Assembly (NCBI GenBank): GCA_945870035.1
Contig: CAMBQQ010000018.1
Location: 1 to 50,059 of the forward strand
Direction of reading: 5' to 3'
Source of the DNA: Rhizobium sp. Q54
GTDB taxonomy: Bacteria > Pseudomonadota > Alphaproteobacteria > Rhizobiales > Xanthobacteraceae
Length of the DNA: 50,059 nt
Both the position numbers and the translations under genes were made by a program. Below the pieces are notes generated by a model. The model did no database searches and had not been told where the DNA came from. It saw nothing but the letters and a program-made list of their open reading frames with translations. Each line of letters opens with the position of its first letter. Within the stretch, counting starts at the first letter, position 1. This document shows positions 17,146 to 27,008 of this stretch, one piece after another.

Positions 17146-18651
17146 TTACGACGCCAGCGCCGTGAACAGACGCCGATAGACCCCCGGCAGGGCCTCGGTG
17201 AGATCTTCGGCGATCAGGCCGGGACCGAAAGCAGCGGCCGCCTCGCCATGCAGCCAGACGGCTGCACTGGCCGCCTCGAAGGGCGGCATTCCTTGCGCCA
17301 TCAACGCGGCGATCATGCCGGCCAGCACGTCGCCGGCGCCGGCGGTCGCGAGCCAGGGTGGCGCATTGTCCGAAATCGACGCGCGGCCGTCCGGCGCCGC
17401 CACCACCGTGTCGGCGCCCTTGAGCAGCACGACGGCGCCGCTTTCGTGCGCAGCTAGTCTGGCTTTCTCCAGTTTCGAATTAACCTGAGGACTAACCGTT
17501 AATGACTTAAATAATGTATAAAATTCTCCTTCGTGCGGCGTCAGCACGACGCCGCCGCCACCGCGTTTTGTGATCGCGTCAAACAGCGCTTCCGGCGTCT
17601 CGGCGAAACTGGTCAACGCATCGGCGTCCAGCACCACCGCTGCCGCGCTCGCCAACGCCGCAAGCACCTGCTCCCGCATGATCTCGCCAACGCCGCCGCC
17701 CGGCCCCAGCACCACCGCGTTACGCCGCCGGTCGCCGAGGAACTCGGCCAGCGCCGCTGCGCCGTCGACCGGCCGCACCATCACGGCCAAGCTCGCCGCG
17801 GCATTGACCGCCAGCGCATCGGTCGGGCTGGCGATGGTCACCAGTCCGGCACCTGCCCGCAAGGCGCCCCGCGCCGCCAGCCGGGCCGCCCCGGTTGTCG
17901 AAAGCCCGCCGGAGACGACCACGGCATGGCCACGGGCATATTTATGGCCATCCGCTTGCGGCACCGGAAATAGTGCGCCCCACAGCGCCGGCCCATTGGC
18001 GAAGGTATGCGGCTTGATGGCGTCCAGCACTTTGGCTGGAATGCCGATATCTGCCACCGTCAGCGATCCGCAATGCGACCGCCCCGGCAGCAGCAGATGG
18101 CCCGGCTTGCGGCGGAAGAAGGTCACCGTGTTGTTGGCCTTGACCGCGACACCCATCACCGCGCCGTTGCTGCCGTTGATGCCGCTCGGCAGATCGACCG
18201 CCACGATTTTCGCGCCCGACGCATTGATCGCCTCGATCATGGTGCGCGCGCCGCCTGTCACCTCGCGGTCGAGCCCGGCGCCAAACAGCGCATCGACGAT
18301 GATATCGCAACCCTTCAATTGCTCCGGCGACGCGGCGTCCACCGGCCCGCTCCAGCGTGTCGCCGCCACCGCCGCGTCACCCTTGAGCTTGTCGCGCGCG
18401 CCAACGAAGCTGACGCGCACGGCGTAACCGCGCTCCGCCAGATGCCTGGCCGCGACGAAGCCGTCGCCGCCATTGTTGCCCGGCCCCGCCACAACAACCA
18501 CACGCGTGCCTTGCAGCGCGCCGGCCGCGTCAGCGACCGCGATGCCCGCCGCTTCCATCAAGGCCATGCCCGGCACGCCGCCGGCAATGGTCAGGCGGTC
18601 GGCCTCGGCCATCTCGTCAGTCGTCAGCAACTCAATGGCAAAGTCCGTCAT
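17146..18651 (-). CDS. nnrD: bifunctional NAD(P)HX epimerase/dehydratase
   Basis: This 501-residue cytoplasmic repair enzyme reverses damaged hydrated NAD(P)H. The N-terminal YjeF_N epimerase domain (about 1-210) has VVVAGPGNNGGDGFVAARHL and VDALFGAGLDR. The C-terminal carbohydrate-kinase-like dehydratase domain (about 225-500) has VVLGPGGG, LDADAL, VLTPHEGEF and the closing ATAGAGDVLAG motif that binds ADP. The start is uncertain: ATG at 18651 gives the usual LLTTDEMAEAD beginning, while ATG at 18678 or TTG at 18687 would add 9-12 residues. It is divergent from glnB. Confidence 0.92.
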   Translation of the reverse strand: MTDFAIELLTTDEMAEADRLTIAGGVPGMALMEAAGIAVADAAGALQGTRVVVVAGPGNNGGDGFVAARHLAERGYAVRVSFVGARDKLKGDAAVAATRWSGPVDAASPEQLKGCDIIVDALFGAGLDREVTGGARTMIEAINASGAKIVAVDLPSGINGSNGAVMGVAVKANNTVTFFRRKPGHLLLPGRSHCGSLTVADIGIPAKVLDAIKPHTFANGPALWGALFPVPQADGHKYARGHAVVVSGGLSTTGAARLAARGALRAGAGLVTIASPTDALAVNAAASLAVMVRPVDGAAALAEFLGDRRRNAVVLGPGGGVGEIMREQVLAALASAAAVVLDADALTSFAETPEALFDAITKRGGGGVVLTPHEGEFYTLFKSLTVSPQVNSKLEKARLAAHESGAVVLLKGADTVVAAPDGRASISDNAPPWLATAGAGDVLAGMIAALMAQGMPPFEAASAAVWLHGEAAAAFGPGLIAEDLTEALPGVYRRLFTALAS

Positions 18652-18848
18652 GGCCTCGACACTATCGGCCGCGATCATGCGCGACAATTCGTTGCAACTG
18701 GCTGCGCCGCAACAATATAATTGGTCATGTATAAAACTTAGGCATCGTGCTTAGTTTCGAGGCGCTGACATTTAGGCACTTGTGGTATGGGGTGCGGGGT
18801 GCCGGTGTAAGCGTCTGCCGTAGCGTGCTTTTTCAAAGAGCCTTTGCT

Positions 18849-18864
18849 TGGCACAAGACCTGCT
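18849..18864 (+). promoter_or_regulatory. sigma-54 promoter of glnB-glnA
   Basis: TTGGCAC-AAGAC-CTGCT has the GG (18850) and GC (18862) exactly 12 bp apart, against the consensus TGGCAC-N5-TTGCW. It lies about 70 bp before glnB. RpoN/NtrC control of glnBA is well established in rhizobia. I could not pick out a convincing NtrC dyad upstream. Confidence 0.72.
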
Positions 18865-18933
18865 AACCGAGGGCGGCGACAGCACTTACCTTTGCGACGA
18901 CCTTCATGGTGGTCTGGGAGAGAGATTTCGTAA

Positions 18934-19272
<339 letters not shown>

Positions 19273-19326
19273 CGCTTGGCCAAATGTCCCGGCTGGATAA
19301 CCAGCCAGTAAGGGGAAACGCTACCC

Positions 19327-20736
19327 ATGACGACAGCCAAGAATGTCATGAAGATGATCAAGGACAGCGACGTGAAATACGTCGACTTCCGCTTCACCGA
19401 TCCGCGCGGCAAGTGGCAGCATGTCACTTTCGACGTCAGCATGATCGAGGAAGACACCTTCTCGGAAGGCCAGATGTTCGACGGCTCGTCGATCGCCGGC
19501 TGGAAGGCCATCAATGAATCCGACATGTGCCTGATGCCCGACCCGGCCTCGGCCTGCATCGACCCGTTCTTCGCCGAGACCACCCTGGTCCTGGTCTGTG
19601 ACGTGCTCGAGCCGACCACCGGCGAATCCTACAACCGCGACCCGCGCGGCATGTGCAAGAAGGCCGAAGCGCTCGTGAAGTCGATGGGTCTCGGCGACAC
19701 CATCTATTTCGGACCGGAAGCCGAGTTCTTCGTATTCGACGACGTCAAATATAAAGCCGACATGTACAACACCGGCTTCAAGGTCGACTCGATCGAGCTG
19801 CCGACCAACTCCGACACCGACTACGAAGGCGGCAATCTCGGCCACCGCGTCGGCGTCAAGAAGGGCTATTTCCCGGTGCCGCCGCAGGACTCGGCGCAGG
19901 ACATGCGCTCGGAAATGCTGGGCGCCATGGCGCGCATGGGCGCCAAGGTAGAAAAGCATCACCACGAAGTGGCCTCGGCCCAGCACGAACTCGGCCTCAA
20001 GTTCTCGCCGATGACGCAGATGGCGGACATGATGCAGGTCTACAAATACTGCATCCAGCAGGTGGCCCAGATCTACGGCAAGACCGCGACCTTCATGCCG
20101 AAGCCGATCTATGGCGACAACGGATCGGGCATGCACTGCCACCAGTCGATCTGGAAGGACGGCAAGCCGATGTTCGCCGGCGACAAATACGCCGGTCTCT
20201 CGGACATGTGCCTTTCCTACATCGCCGGCGTCATCAAGCACGCCAAGGCGATCAACGCCTTCACCAACCCGACCACCAACTCGTACAAGCGTCTGGTGCC
20301 GGGCTTCGAAGCGCCGGTGCTGCTCGCCTACTCGGCGCGCAACCGTTCGGCGTCGTGCCGCATCCCGTATACCGAAAGCCCGAAGGCCAAGCGCGTCGAG
20401 GTGCGTTTCCCCGATCCGCTGGCCAATCCGTATCTGGCCTTCGCGGCGCTGCTGCTGGCCGGTCTCGACGGCATCAAGAACAAGCTGCACCCCGGCGAGC
20501 CGATGGACAAGGATCTCTACGATCTGCCCAAGGCCGAGCTGAAGCAGATCCCGACCGTCGCCGGTTCGCTGCGCGAAGCGCTCGAGAACCTCGACAAGGA
20601 TCGCGAGTTCCTGAAAGCCGGCGGCGTGTTCGATGACGACTTCATCGACAGCTACATCGAGCTGAAGATGACCGAAGTCATCCGCTTCGAACACACGCCG
20701 CATCCGGTCGAATACGAGATGTATTATTCGGCGTAA
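19327..20736 (+). CDS. glnA: glutamine synthetase type I
   Basis: This 469-residue dodecameric enzyme makes glutamine from glutamate, ammonia and ATP. The beta-Grasp N-terminal domain has FDGSSIAGW; the catalytic domain has [23 protein letters not shown] and the class-I segment. Tyr398 in DKDLYDLP is the adenylylation site (Tyr397 in E. coli), so activity should be set by GlnE and PII. It is co-transcribed with glnB and followed by a strong hairpin. Confidence 0.97.
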   Translation: MTTAKNVMKMIKDSDVKYVDFRFTDPRGKWQHVTFDVSMIEEDTFSEGQMFDGSSIAGWKAINESDMCLMPDPASACIDPFFAETTLVLVCDVLEPTTGESYNRDPRGMCKKAEALVKSMGLGDTIYFGPEAEFFVFDDVKYKADMYNTGFKVDSIELPTNSDTDYEGGNLGHRVGVKKGYFPVPPQDSAQDMRSEMLGAMARMGAKVEKHHHEVASAQHELGLKFSPMTQMADMMQVYKYCIQQVAQIYGKTATFMPKPIYGDNGSGMHCHQSIWKDGKPMFAGDKYAGLSDMCLSYIAGVIKHAKAINAFTNPTTNSYKRLVPGFEAPVLLAYSARNRSASCRIPYTESPKAKRVEVRFPDPLANPYLAFAALLLAGLDGIKNKLHPGEPMDKDLYDLPKAELKQIPTVAGSLREALENLDKDREFLKAGGVFDDDFIDSYIELKMTEVIRFEHTPHPVEYEMYYSA

Positions 20737-20781
20737 GGCCGGCCGGCTGCTCTCGCCGGCAAAGCTCGCGCAGACTTAAAC

Positions 20782-20812
20782 GGGGCGTCTCCGACAAGGA
20801 GACGCCCTATTT
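20782..20812 (+). terminator. terminator after glnA
   Basis: GGGCGTCTCC (20783-20792) and GGAGACGCCC (20798-20807) form a perfect 10-bp stem with loop GACAA, followed by TATTT. It lies 46 bp past the glnA stop. Confidence 0.75.
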
Positions 20813-20968
20813 CGCATTTGGAAGCAGTTCTACGGGCGTCGCCAGATTCCAGCGGCGGAACATTTCGACATTTCGCATATTGATGTAGCGCAATGCGCGC
20901 TGACAAAGTGCTTCATACGCTTTGACGGTAGCCGACTCGCCCCGACTTGGCGCGCGAAAGGCCCTGCG

Positions 20969-23047
20969 ATGAAAATTTATCCTCGCTTGCTCATGCTCTT
21001 GAGCAGCGCTTTCCTGTTCGGCTCAAGCGCCATAGCCGCCGAACCGACGGCTGCGCCATCGACCGTGCAGGTCCCCGACAAGGACATCTCGCTCATCAAA
21101 CGCGGCGAATACATCGCGCAGCTCGGCGATTGCATCGCCTGTCACACCGCGACCGGCGGTGCGACCATGGCCGGGGGCCGTGAACTGGCGACACCCATGG
21201 GCGTGATCTATTCGACCAACATCACGCCCGACGTCGAAACCGGTATCGGCACCTATACCTTCACGCAATTTGACCGCGCCATGAGACGCGGCGTCGCCGC
21301 CGACGGCCATAACCTATACCCCGCTATGCCCTATCCGTCCTACGCCAAGACCAGCGAGGAGGACATGCGCGCATTATACGTCTACCTGTTGCAGGGCTTG
21401 CCGCCGATCAAGAAACCGAACCGGCCCGCCGAGATGTCGTTTCCCTTCAATCTACGCTTTGGCCTGGCCGCGTGGAATTTAGCGTTCTTGGATTTGACGC
21501 CTTTCACGCCTGACGCCGGTAAAGATGCGGTCTGGAACCGCGGCGCCTATCTGGTCGAAAGCCTGGGCCATTGTGGTGCCTGCCATACGCCACGCGGCAT
21601 CGCCTTTCAGGAAAAGGCGATGAGCGCGGGCGGCTCCAGCGGCCATCAATTTCTCGCCGGTGAAACGGTCGAGGGTTGGCGCGCCACCAGCCTGCGCAAT
21701 CTATGGACGGTCGAGGAAACGGCGAAATTGTTAAAGACGGGCCAAAACGCCTTTGCCACCGTCTCCGGCGCTATGACCGAAGTCATCCACAATAGCACGC
21801 AGCACTTCACCGACGCCGACCTGACGGCCATTGCGACTTATCTGAAATCCTTGCCGGCAGGCGAAGACGATCTTGCGCCGTCGCCCGCGCCGCCTAGCAT
21901 TGCGAACCCTCAAACGCTTGCGCAAGTGCCCGCCAAGACGTTTTCGACCCGCGGTGGCCTCGGCTATGCCCAGTTCTGTGCCGATTGCCATCGCCAGGAT
22001 GGCGCCGGCGTCAGTCAGATATTCCCGTCGCTGGCGCAAAACCCGACGGTCAGCGACCAAGACCCGTCGACGCTTATCCACATCATGCTGACCGGGTGGA
22101 AGACGGCCGAGACGAAGGCTCATCCGCGCGTCTACACCATGCCGGCCTTCACCCGGCTGTCGGATCGTGAAGTCGCCGAGATCGTCAGCTTTGTCCGGGA
22201 AAGCTGGGGAAACCGCCCGCAGCCGGTCACGGCAAATGCCGTCAAGACGATGCGCGCCCAGCTCGATCCCAAGGTTACGGATTCTTCCACTTTCGAAACG
22301 CCACGGCTCGCCGATATGCTCGCAGTGTCCAATTCCGATCAAGTCGTGCGCGGCATGCGCCTGCATGTCGAGACCAAAGCGCTGCTGCCGAACAATGTCG
22401 GCAACCAGTTGAATTGCACCAGTTGCCATCTCAACGCCGGCACCGTCGCCGATGGCTCACCCTTCGTCGGCGTCTCCGCTTTCTTCCCCAGTTACGCGCC
22501 GCGGGCCGGCCGAGTCATTACCATCGAAGAGCGCATCAACGGCTGCTTCCTGCGCTCCATGAATGGCAAGGCATTGCCGAAAGACTCCGACGACATGAAA
22601 GCGATGGTCGCCTATTTCGACTGGATGAAGCGCGAAACCAAGCCGGAAGACAAAGTCGAAGGACGCGGCATCGGCAAAATCGATCGTTCCATCAAGCCGA
22701 ATGTCGAAAACGGCATCAAAGTCTACGCCGCGCAGTGCGCGGTCTGCCACGGCAAGGAAGGCGAAGGACTCAAGCGCGCCGATGGCCAAATGATTTACCC
22801 GCCGCTCTGGGGCAACGACTCCTTCAACATCGGTGCCGGCATGGCTCGCACCTATACGGCGGCGGCCTTCGTCAAGCGCAATATGCCGATTGGCTTCCAC
22901 GAGAAATTTCCACTCGGACAAGGCGGGCTGTCCGACCAGGACGCCGTCGATGTGGCCGAGTATTTCTCACACCAGCCGCGCCCCGACTTCGCCCCGAAGG
23001 TGAATGATTGGCCCAAGGACAAAAGACCGGCGGACGCCCGTTATTGA
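20969..23047 (+). CDS. five-heme cytochrome c: AdhB-like triheme fused to TsdA-like diheme
   Basis: This 692-residue exported cytochrome has a Sec signal peptide (about 1-24, ending AIAA). Five CxxCH heme sites are visible: CIACH (55-59), CGACH (202), CADCH (337), CTSCH (483) and CAVCH (590). The first three, with LGDCIACHT, GVIYSTNITPD and GHCGACHTPRG, match the triheme subunit of membrane alcohol/gluconate dehydrogenases. The last two, with FFPSYAPRAGRV, EERINGCFLRSMNGK and GEGLKRADG, match thiosulfate dehydrogenase TsdA; the Cys in ERINGC resembles its unusual heme-ligating Cys. Separate proteins in the families are about 420 and 270 aa, so this is a fusion. No dehydrogenase subunit is adjacent. 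A PhoX-like gene follows at 138 bp. Confidence 0.85.
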   Translation: MKIYPRLLMLLSSAFLFGSSAIAAEPTAAPSTVQVPDKDISLIKRGEYIAQLGDCIACHTATGGATMAGGRELATPMGVIYSTNITPDVETGIGTYTFTQFDRAMRRGVAADGHNLYPAMPYPSYAKTSEEDMRALYVYLLQGLPPIKKPNRPAEMSFPFNLRFGLAAWNLAFLDLTPFTPDAGKDAVWNRGAYLVESLGHCGACHTPRGIAFQEKAMSAGGSSGHQFLAGETVEGWRATSLRNLWTVEETAKLLKTGQNAFATVSGAMTEVIHNSTQHFTDADLTAIATYLKSLPAGEDDLAPSPAPPSIANPQTLAQVPAKTFSTRGGLGYAQFCADCHRQDGAGVSQIFPSLAQNPTVSDQDPSTLIHIMLTGWKTAETKAHPRVYTMPAFTRLSDREVAEIVSFVRESWGNRPQPVTANAVKTMRAQLDPKVTDSSTFETPRLADMLAVSNSDQVVRGMRLHVETKALLPNNVGNQLNCTSCHLNAGTVADGSPFVGVSAFFPSYAPRAGRVITIEERINGCFLRSMNGKALPKDSDDMKAMVAYFDWMKRETKPEDKVEGRGIGKIDRSIKPNVENGIKVYAAQCAVCHGKEGEGLKRADGQMIYPPLWGNDSFNIGAGMARTYTAAAFVKRNMPIGFHEKFPLGQGGLSDQDAVDVAEYFSHQPRPDFAPKVNDWPKDKRPADARY

Positions 23048-23184
23048 TCCCGAAGGCCATCAACGCGCCTCCCGCAAGGAGACCCCCATCTTTTAGTGGG
23101 GCGGCCGCTGTCACGGACAGGTCATTTCCGCTCTTTAGACTGGTTCGCAACAATCCGAACACACCGACGATCCAGGAGACGGCG

Positions 23185-25170
23185 ATGAGCGACACCCTGC
23201 AGACGCGCGCCCAGGCTTGCGAAGAGGCTGAGAATACCGGTAGCAATCCGAGCGCCAATGCCAGCATCGGCGACATCATCGCGGCCCGCTATCACCGCCG
23301 CGATATCCTGAAAGGCGCGCTCGGCGTCGCCGCCATTGCCGCGACCGTCAGTCCGCTGGCGCTTGCCGCGACGCAGACCGCGCACGCGGCCAGCACCGGT
23401 TTTTCTTTCAAGGAAGTCGCCGCCGGCGTCGACGAGCGTCATTACGTCGCCGAAGGCTACGACGCCAATATCCTGATGCGCTGGGGCGATGCGGTGCTGC
23501 CCGGCGCGCCGGCCTTCGATCCCGCGCAGCAGAGCGCGGCCGCGCAGAAGGCGCAGTTCGGCTACAATAACGATTACCTCGGCTATTTGCCGATGCCGGG
23601 CGCGGCCAATCCGTCGCAGCACGGCCTGCTCGTCGTCAATCACGAATACACCAACGAAGAGCTGATGTTCACAGGCCTCGGCCGGCAGGATACGAAAGAT
23701 GCCGCCTTCGCCAAGATGACGAAGGAACTGGTCGATATCGAGAAGGCCGCGCATGGCGGCGCGGTGATCGAGATCAAACGCGACAACGCCCAGTGGCGCG
23801 TGGTCGCGGATTCGAAGTATGCCCGGCGCATCGACGCCGACACTGTCATGGAGATCACCGGGCCGGCGGCCGGCAGCGAGCGCATGAAGACCAAGGCCGA
23901 CCCGAGCGGCCGCCGCGTATTGGGCATGCTGAATAACTGCGCCGGCGGCCTGACGCCGTGGGGCACCTGGCTGTCCTGCGAAGAGAACTTCAACGGCTAT
24001 TTCTGGGGCAAGGTCGCCGGCGACGATCCGCAGGCCAAATCGTTCAAGCGTTATGGCGTGCCCGGCAACTGGTATGCCTGGGGCAAGTTCGAGGATCGCT
24101 TCGACGTGACCAAGGAGCCGAACGAGGCCAACCGTTTCGGCTGGGTGGTCGAGATCGATCCGTTCGATCCCAATTCGACGCCGAAGAAGCGCACCGCCAT
24201 GGGCCGCTTCAAGCATGAAGGCGCCGCCGGCATCGTCAACAAAGACGGCCGCTACGTCATCTATCAAGGCGACGACGAACGCTTCGACTATGTCTACAAG
24301 TTCATCACCGTCGGCAAAGTCGATCCCGCCAATCGCGCCGCCAACCGCGACCTGCTCGATGCCGGTACGCTGTACGTGGCGAAGTACAACGCCGACGGCA
24401 GCGGCGAATGGATGCCGCTCACCTTCGGTCAGGGGCCGCTCACGGCGGCCAATGGTTTCAAGGACCAGGCCGACGTGCTGATCGAGGTGCGCCGCGCTGC
24501 CGATCTGCTCGGCGCCACCAAGATGGACCGGCCCGAGGACGTCGAGGTCAATCCAGCGACCCAGAAGATCTATGCCCTTCTCACCAACAACACCCGGCGC
24601 AAGGCCGATCAGGTCGACGCCGCCAATCCGCGCGCCGAGAACAAGTTCGGCCATATCATCGAAATGCTGCCGGCCGGCGGCGATCATGCCGAGACGAAGT
24701 TCACCTGGGAAATTCTGGTCAAATGCGGCGATCCCGCCGTTGCCGAGGTCGGCGCCACCTTCTCGTCAGCGACCACGAAGGATGGCTGGTTCGGCATGCC
24801 GGACAATTGTGCGGTCGACGCCGACGGACGTCTGTGGATCGCGACCGACGGCAATTCGGGCAAGGCCACCGGCCGCACCGATGGCCTATGGGCGCTCGAA
24901 ACCGCCGGCGAAGCCCGCGCCACCTCCAAGCTGTTCTTCCGCTGCCCGGCCGGTGCCGAACTGTGCGGGCCGATGTTCACGCCCGATCTGGAAACCTTGT
25001 TCGTCGCAATCCAGCATCCCGGCGATGACGGAGTGCAGTGGCCGGCCTTCGGCCGCGCCTCGACCTTCGACGATCCGTCGACGCGCTGGCCCGACTTCAA
25101 GCCGGGCATGCCGCCCCGTCCCTCGGTGGTCGTCGTCACGCGCAGCGGCGGCGGCAAGATCGCGGGCTGA
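23185..25170 (+). CDS. PhoX-family (DUF839) Tat-exported phosphatase-like protein
   Basis: This 661-residue beta-propeller protein belongs to the PhoX group of Ca/Fe-dependent periplasmic phosphatases. The twin-arginine signal is YHRRDILKGALG (about residues 36-47) followed by a hydrophobic stretch ending in AHA. Family landmarks include LLVVNHEYTNEELMF, NNCAGGLTPWGTWLSCEEN (with the Cys of the Fe site), FGWVVEIDPFDP and the late DRPEDVEVNP. ATG at 23185 has GGAGA upstream; the longer frame from 23008 would bury the signal. The gene is co-oriented with the five-heme cytochrome and may share its transcript. True phosphatase activity is likely but not shown. Confidence 0.87.
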   Translation: MSDTLQTRAQACEEAENTGSNPSANASIGDIIAARYHRRDILKGALGVAAIAATVSPLALAATQTAHAASTGFSFKEVAAGVDERHYVAEGYDANILMRWGDAVLPGAPAFDPAQQSAAAQKAQFGYNNDYLGYLPMPGAANPSQHGLLVVNHEYTNEELMFTGLGRQDTKDAAFAKMTKELVDIEKAAHGGAVIEIKRDNAQWRVVADSKYARRIDADTVMEITGPAAGSERMKTKADPSGRRVLGMLNNCAGGLTPWGTWLSCEENFNGYFWGKVAGDDPQAKSFKRYGVPGNWYAWGKFEDRFDVTKEPNEANRFGWVVEIDPFDPNSTPKKRTAMGRFKHEGAAGIVNKDGRYVIYQGDDERFDYVYKFITVGKVDPANRAANRDLLDAGTLYVAKYNADGSGEWMPLTFGQGPLTAANGFKDQADVLIEVRRAADLLGATKMDRPEDVEVNPATQKIYALLTNNTRRKADQVDAANPRAENKFGHIIEMLPAGGDHAETKFTWEILVKCGDPAVAEVGATFSSATTKDGWFGMPDNCAVDADGRLWIATDGNSGKATGRTDGLWALETAGEARATSKLFFRCPAGAELCGPMFTPDLETLFVAIQHPGDDGVQWPAFGRASTFDDPSTRWPDFKPGMPPRPSVVVVTRSGGGKIAG

Positions 25171-25181
25171 CCCATAACGCA

Positions 25182-25227
25182 GCCGGGCGGGCCCAACTGC
25201 AACGGGTTTGCCCGGCCGCCTGTTTTC
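25182..25227 (+). terminator. possible terminator after the phoX-like gene
   Basis: GCCGGGC (25182-25188) pairs with GCCCGGC (25210-25216); TGTTTT follows a few bases later. It starts 11 bp past the stop. Confidence 0.4.
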
Positions 25228-25427
25228 TGCGCGCTGCCGGCGCAAATGCGGGCTTGATATTGCACTGCAACAAGACCATAACGAGCCATCCATCGGACCC
25301 GATTCATTCGGGTGGCTCGGCCGGGCGCCTATCCCCCGGAAACACTCAGCGAGATAAGCGGCTGTAGACGTTTGGGTTGGCCGGGTTCCGCCCGTCGCCT
25401 CGCTGGCCATATTGGTTTTTTGAAAAA

Positions 25428-26909
25428 ATGAGGCTCGTTCAGACGTTTCGCCGTAACTGGCTGACCAACGTACCAACCGAATTGCTATCGGGCATGCTCG
25501 TCGCCCTCGCTTTGATCCCGGAGGCGATCGGCTTTTCCATCGTCGCCGGCGTCGATCCCAAAGTCGGCCTCTACGCCTCGTTCTCCATTGCCGTCGTCAC
25601 CGCCATCGTCGGCGGCCGGCCGGCGATGATCTCGGCGGCCACCGCCTCGACGGCCGTCTTGATGATCACCTTGGTGCGCGACCACGGTCTGCAATATCTG
25701 TTCGCCGCCACGATCCTGATGGGCCTCATCCAGATCGCCGCCGGCGCCGCCCGGCTCGGCCTGCTGATGAAATTCGTGTCGCGTTCGGTCGTCACCGGCT
25801 TCGTCAATGCGCTGGCGATCCTGATCTTCCTCGCGCAGGTTCCGCACCTCATCGGCGTCGGCTGGCAAACCTACGCCATGGTCGCGGCCGGTCTCGGCAT
25901 CATCTATCTGTTTCCCTTCGTGACCAAGCGCGTGCCGTCGGCGCTCGTCAGCATCGTGGTGCTGACCGGCTTCACGATCTACTTCGGCCTCAAGCTGCAC
26001 ACGGTCGGCGACATGGGCGAATTGCCGTCGAGCCTGCCGGTGTTTCTGCTGCCGGAGATTCCGTTCACCCTCGAGACGTTGCAAATCATCCTGCCCTACT
26101 CCGTAACAATGGCGGCGGTCGGACTTCTCGAATCCCTGCTGACCGCCTCGATCGTCGACGACATGACCGACACCGGCAGCAACAAGAACCGCGAATGCGT
26201 CGGGCAAGGCGTCGCCAACACGATCACCGGATTTCTCGGCGGCATGGGCGGCTGCGCCATGATCGGCCAGTCCGTGATCAACGTCACCGCCGGCGCCCGC
26301 ACGCGCCTGTCGTCGCTGTTCGCCGGCTGTTTTTTGTTGTTCCTGATCGTCGCCATGGGCGACTGGGTCAAGCAGATCCCGATGCCGGCATTGGTCGCCG
26401 TCATGATCATGGTGTCGATCAGCACGTTCAACTGGTCGTCCTTCATCAATTTGCGCTCGCACCCGTTGAGTTCGAGCGTGGTGATGCTGACCACCGTGGT
26501 CGTCGTCGTCGCGACCCACGATTTGTCGCTGGGCGTGCTGGCCGGCGTCGTCCTCAGCGGCGTTTTCTTCGCCGCCAAGGTGGCGCGATTGCTCGGCATC
26601 GAAATCGAGCGCTCGGAGGACGGCACCGAGATGACCTACTTCATCACCGGGCAGGTATTCTTCGCCTCGTCGAACAGCCTGGTCGATGCCTTCGATTATC
26701 AGGACGTGCCGGAGCGTGTGCGGATCGACGTCAGCGATGCTCACTTCTGGGACATCACCGCGATCGGCGCGCTGGACGATATCGTGCTGAATCTGCGCCG
26801 CCATGGCGCGACGGTCGAGGTCATCGGGCTCAACCAGGCGAGCGCGACCATGGTCGAGCGCTTCGGCACCCATCACAAACCGGCGGCGTCGCGGGGCGCG
26901 GCGCACTGA
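25428..26909 (+). CDS. SulP family anion transporter
   Basis: This 493-residue inner-membrane protein has about 10-12 hydrophobic segments and a C-terminal STAS domain (about 400-480, with VRIDVSDAHFWDITAIGALD). The N-terminal signature PEAIGFSIVAGVDPKVGLYA is that of SulP/SLC26 transporters. Substrate may be sulfate, bicarbonate or another small anion and cannot be read from sequence. The start at 25428 (MRLVQTFRRNW) gives the common N-terminus; an upstream in-frame start at 25377 is less likely. No carbonic anhydrase or sulfur gene is beside it. Confidence 0.9.
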   Translation: MRLVQTFRRNWLTNVPTELLSGMLVALALIPEAIGFSIVAGVDPKVGLYASFSIAVVTAIVGGRPAMISAATASTAVLMITLVRDHGLQYLFAATILMGLIQIAAGAARLGLLMKFVSRSVVTGFVNALAILIFLAQVPHLIGVGWQTYAMVAAGLGIIYLFPFVTKRVPSALVSIVVLTGFTIYFGLKLHTVGDMGELPSSLPVFLLPEIPFTLETLQIILPYSVTMAAVGLLESLLTASIVDDMTDTGSNKNRECVGQGVANTITGFLGGMGGCAMIGQSVINVTAGARTRLSSLFAGCFLLFLIVAMGDWVKQIPMPALVAVMIMVSISTFNWSSFINLRSHPLSSSVVMLTTVVVVVATHDLSLGVLAGVVLSGVFFAAKVARLLGIEIERSEDGTEMTYFITGQVFFASSNSLVDAFDYQDVPERVRIDVSDAHFWDITAIGALDDIVLNLRRHGATVEVIGLNQASATMVERFGTHHKPAASRGAAH

Positions 26910-27008
26910 CCTGAGCTTGCAAATGGCGTGGCTTCATGAATGGGATCACGCCTATTTGCGACCTTGTGCAATCTTCCGGTCATCCGCATAAACGAACCAT
27001 CGCATCCG

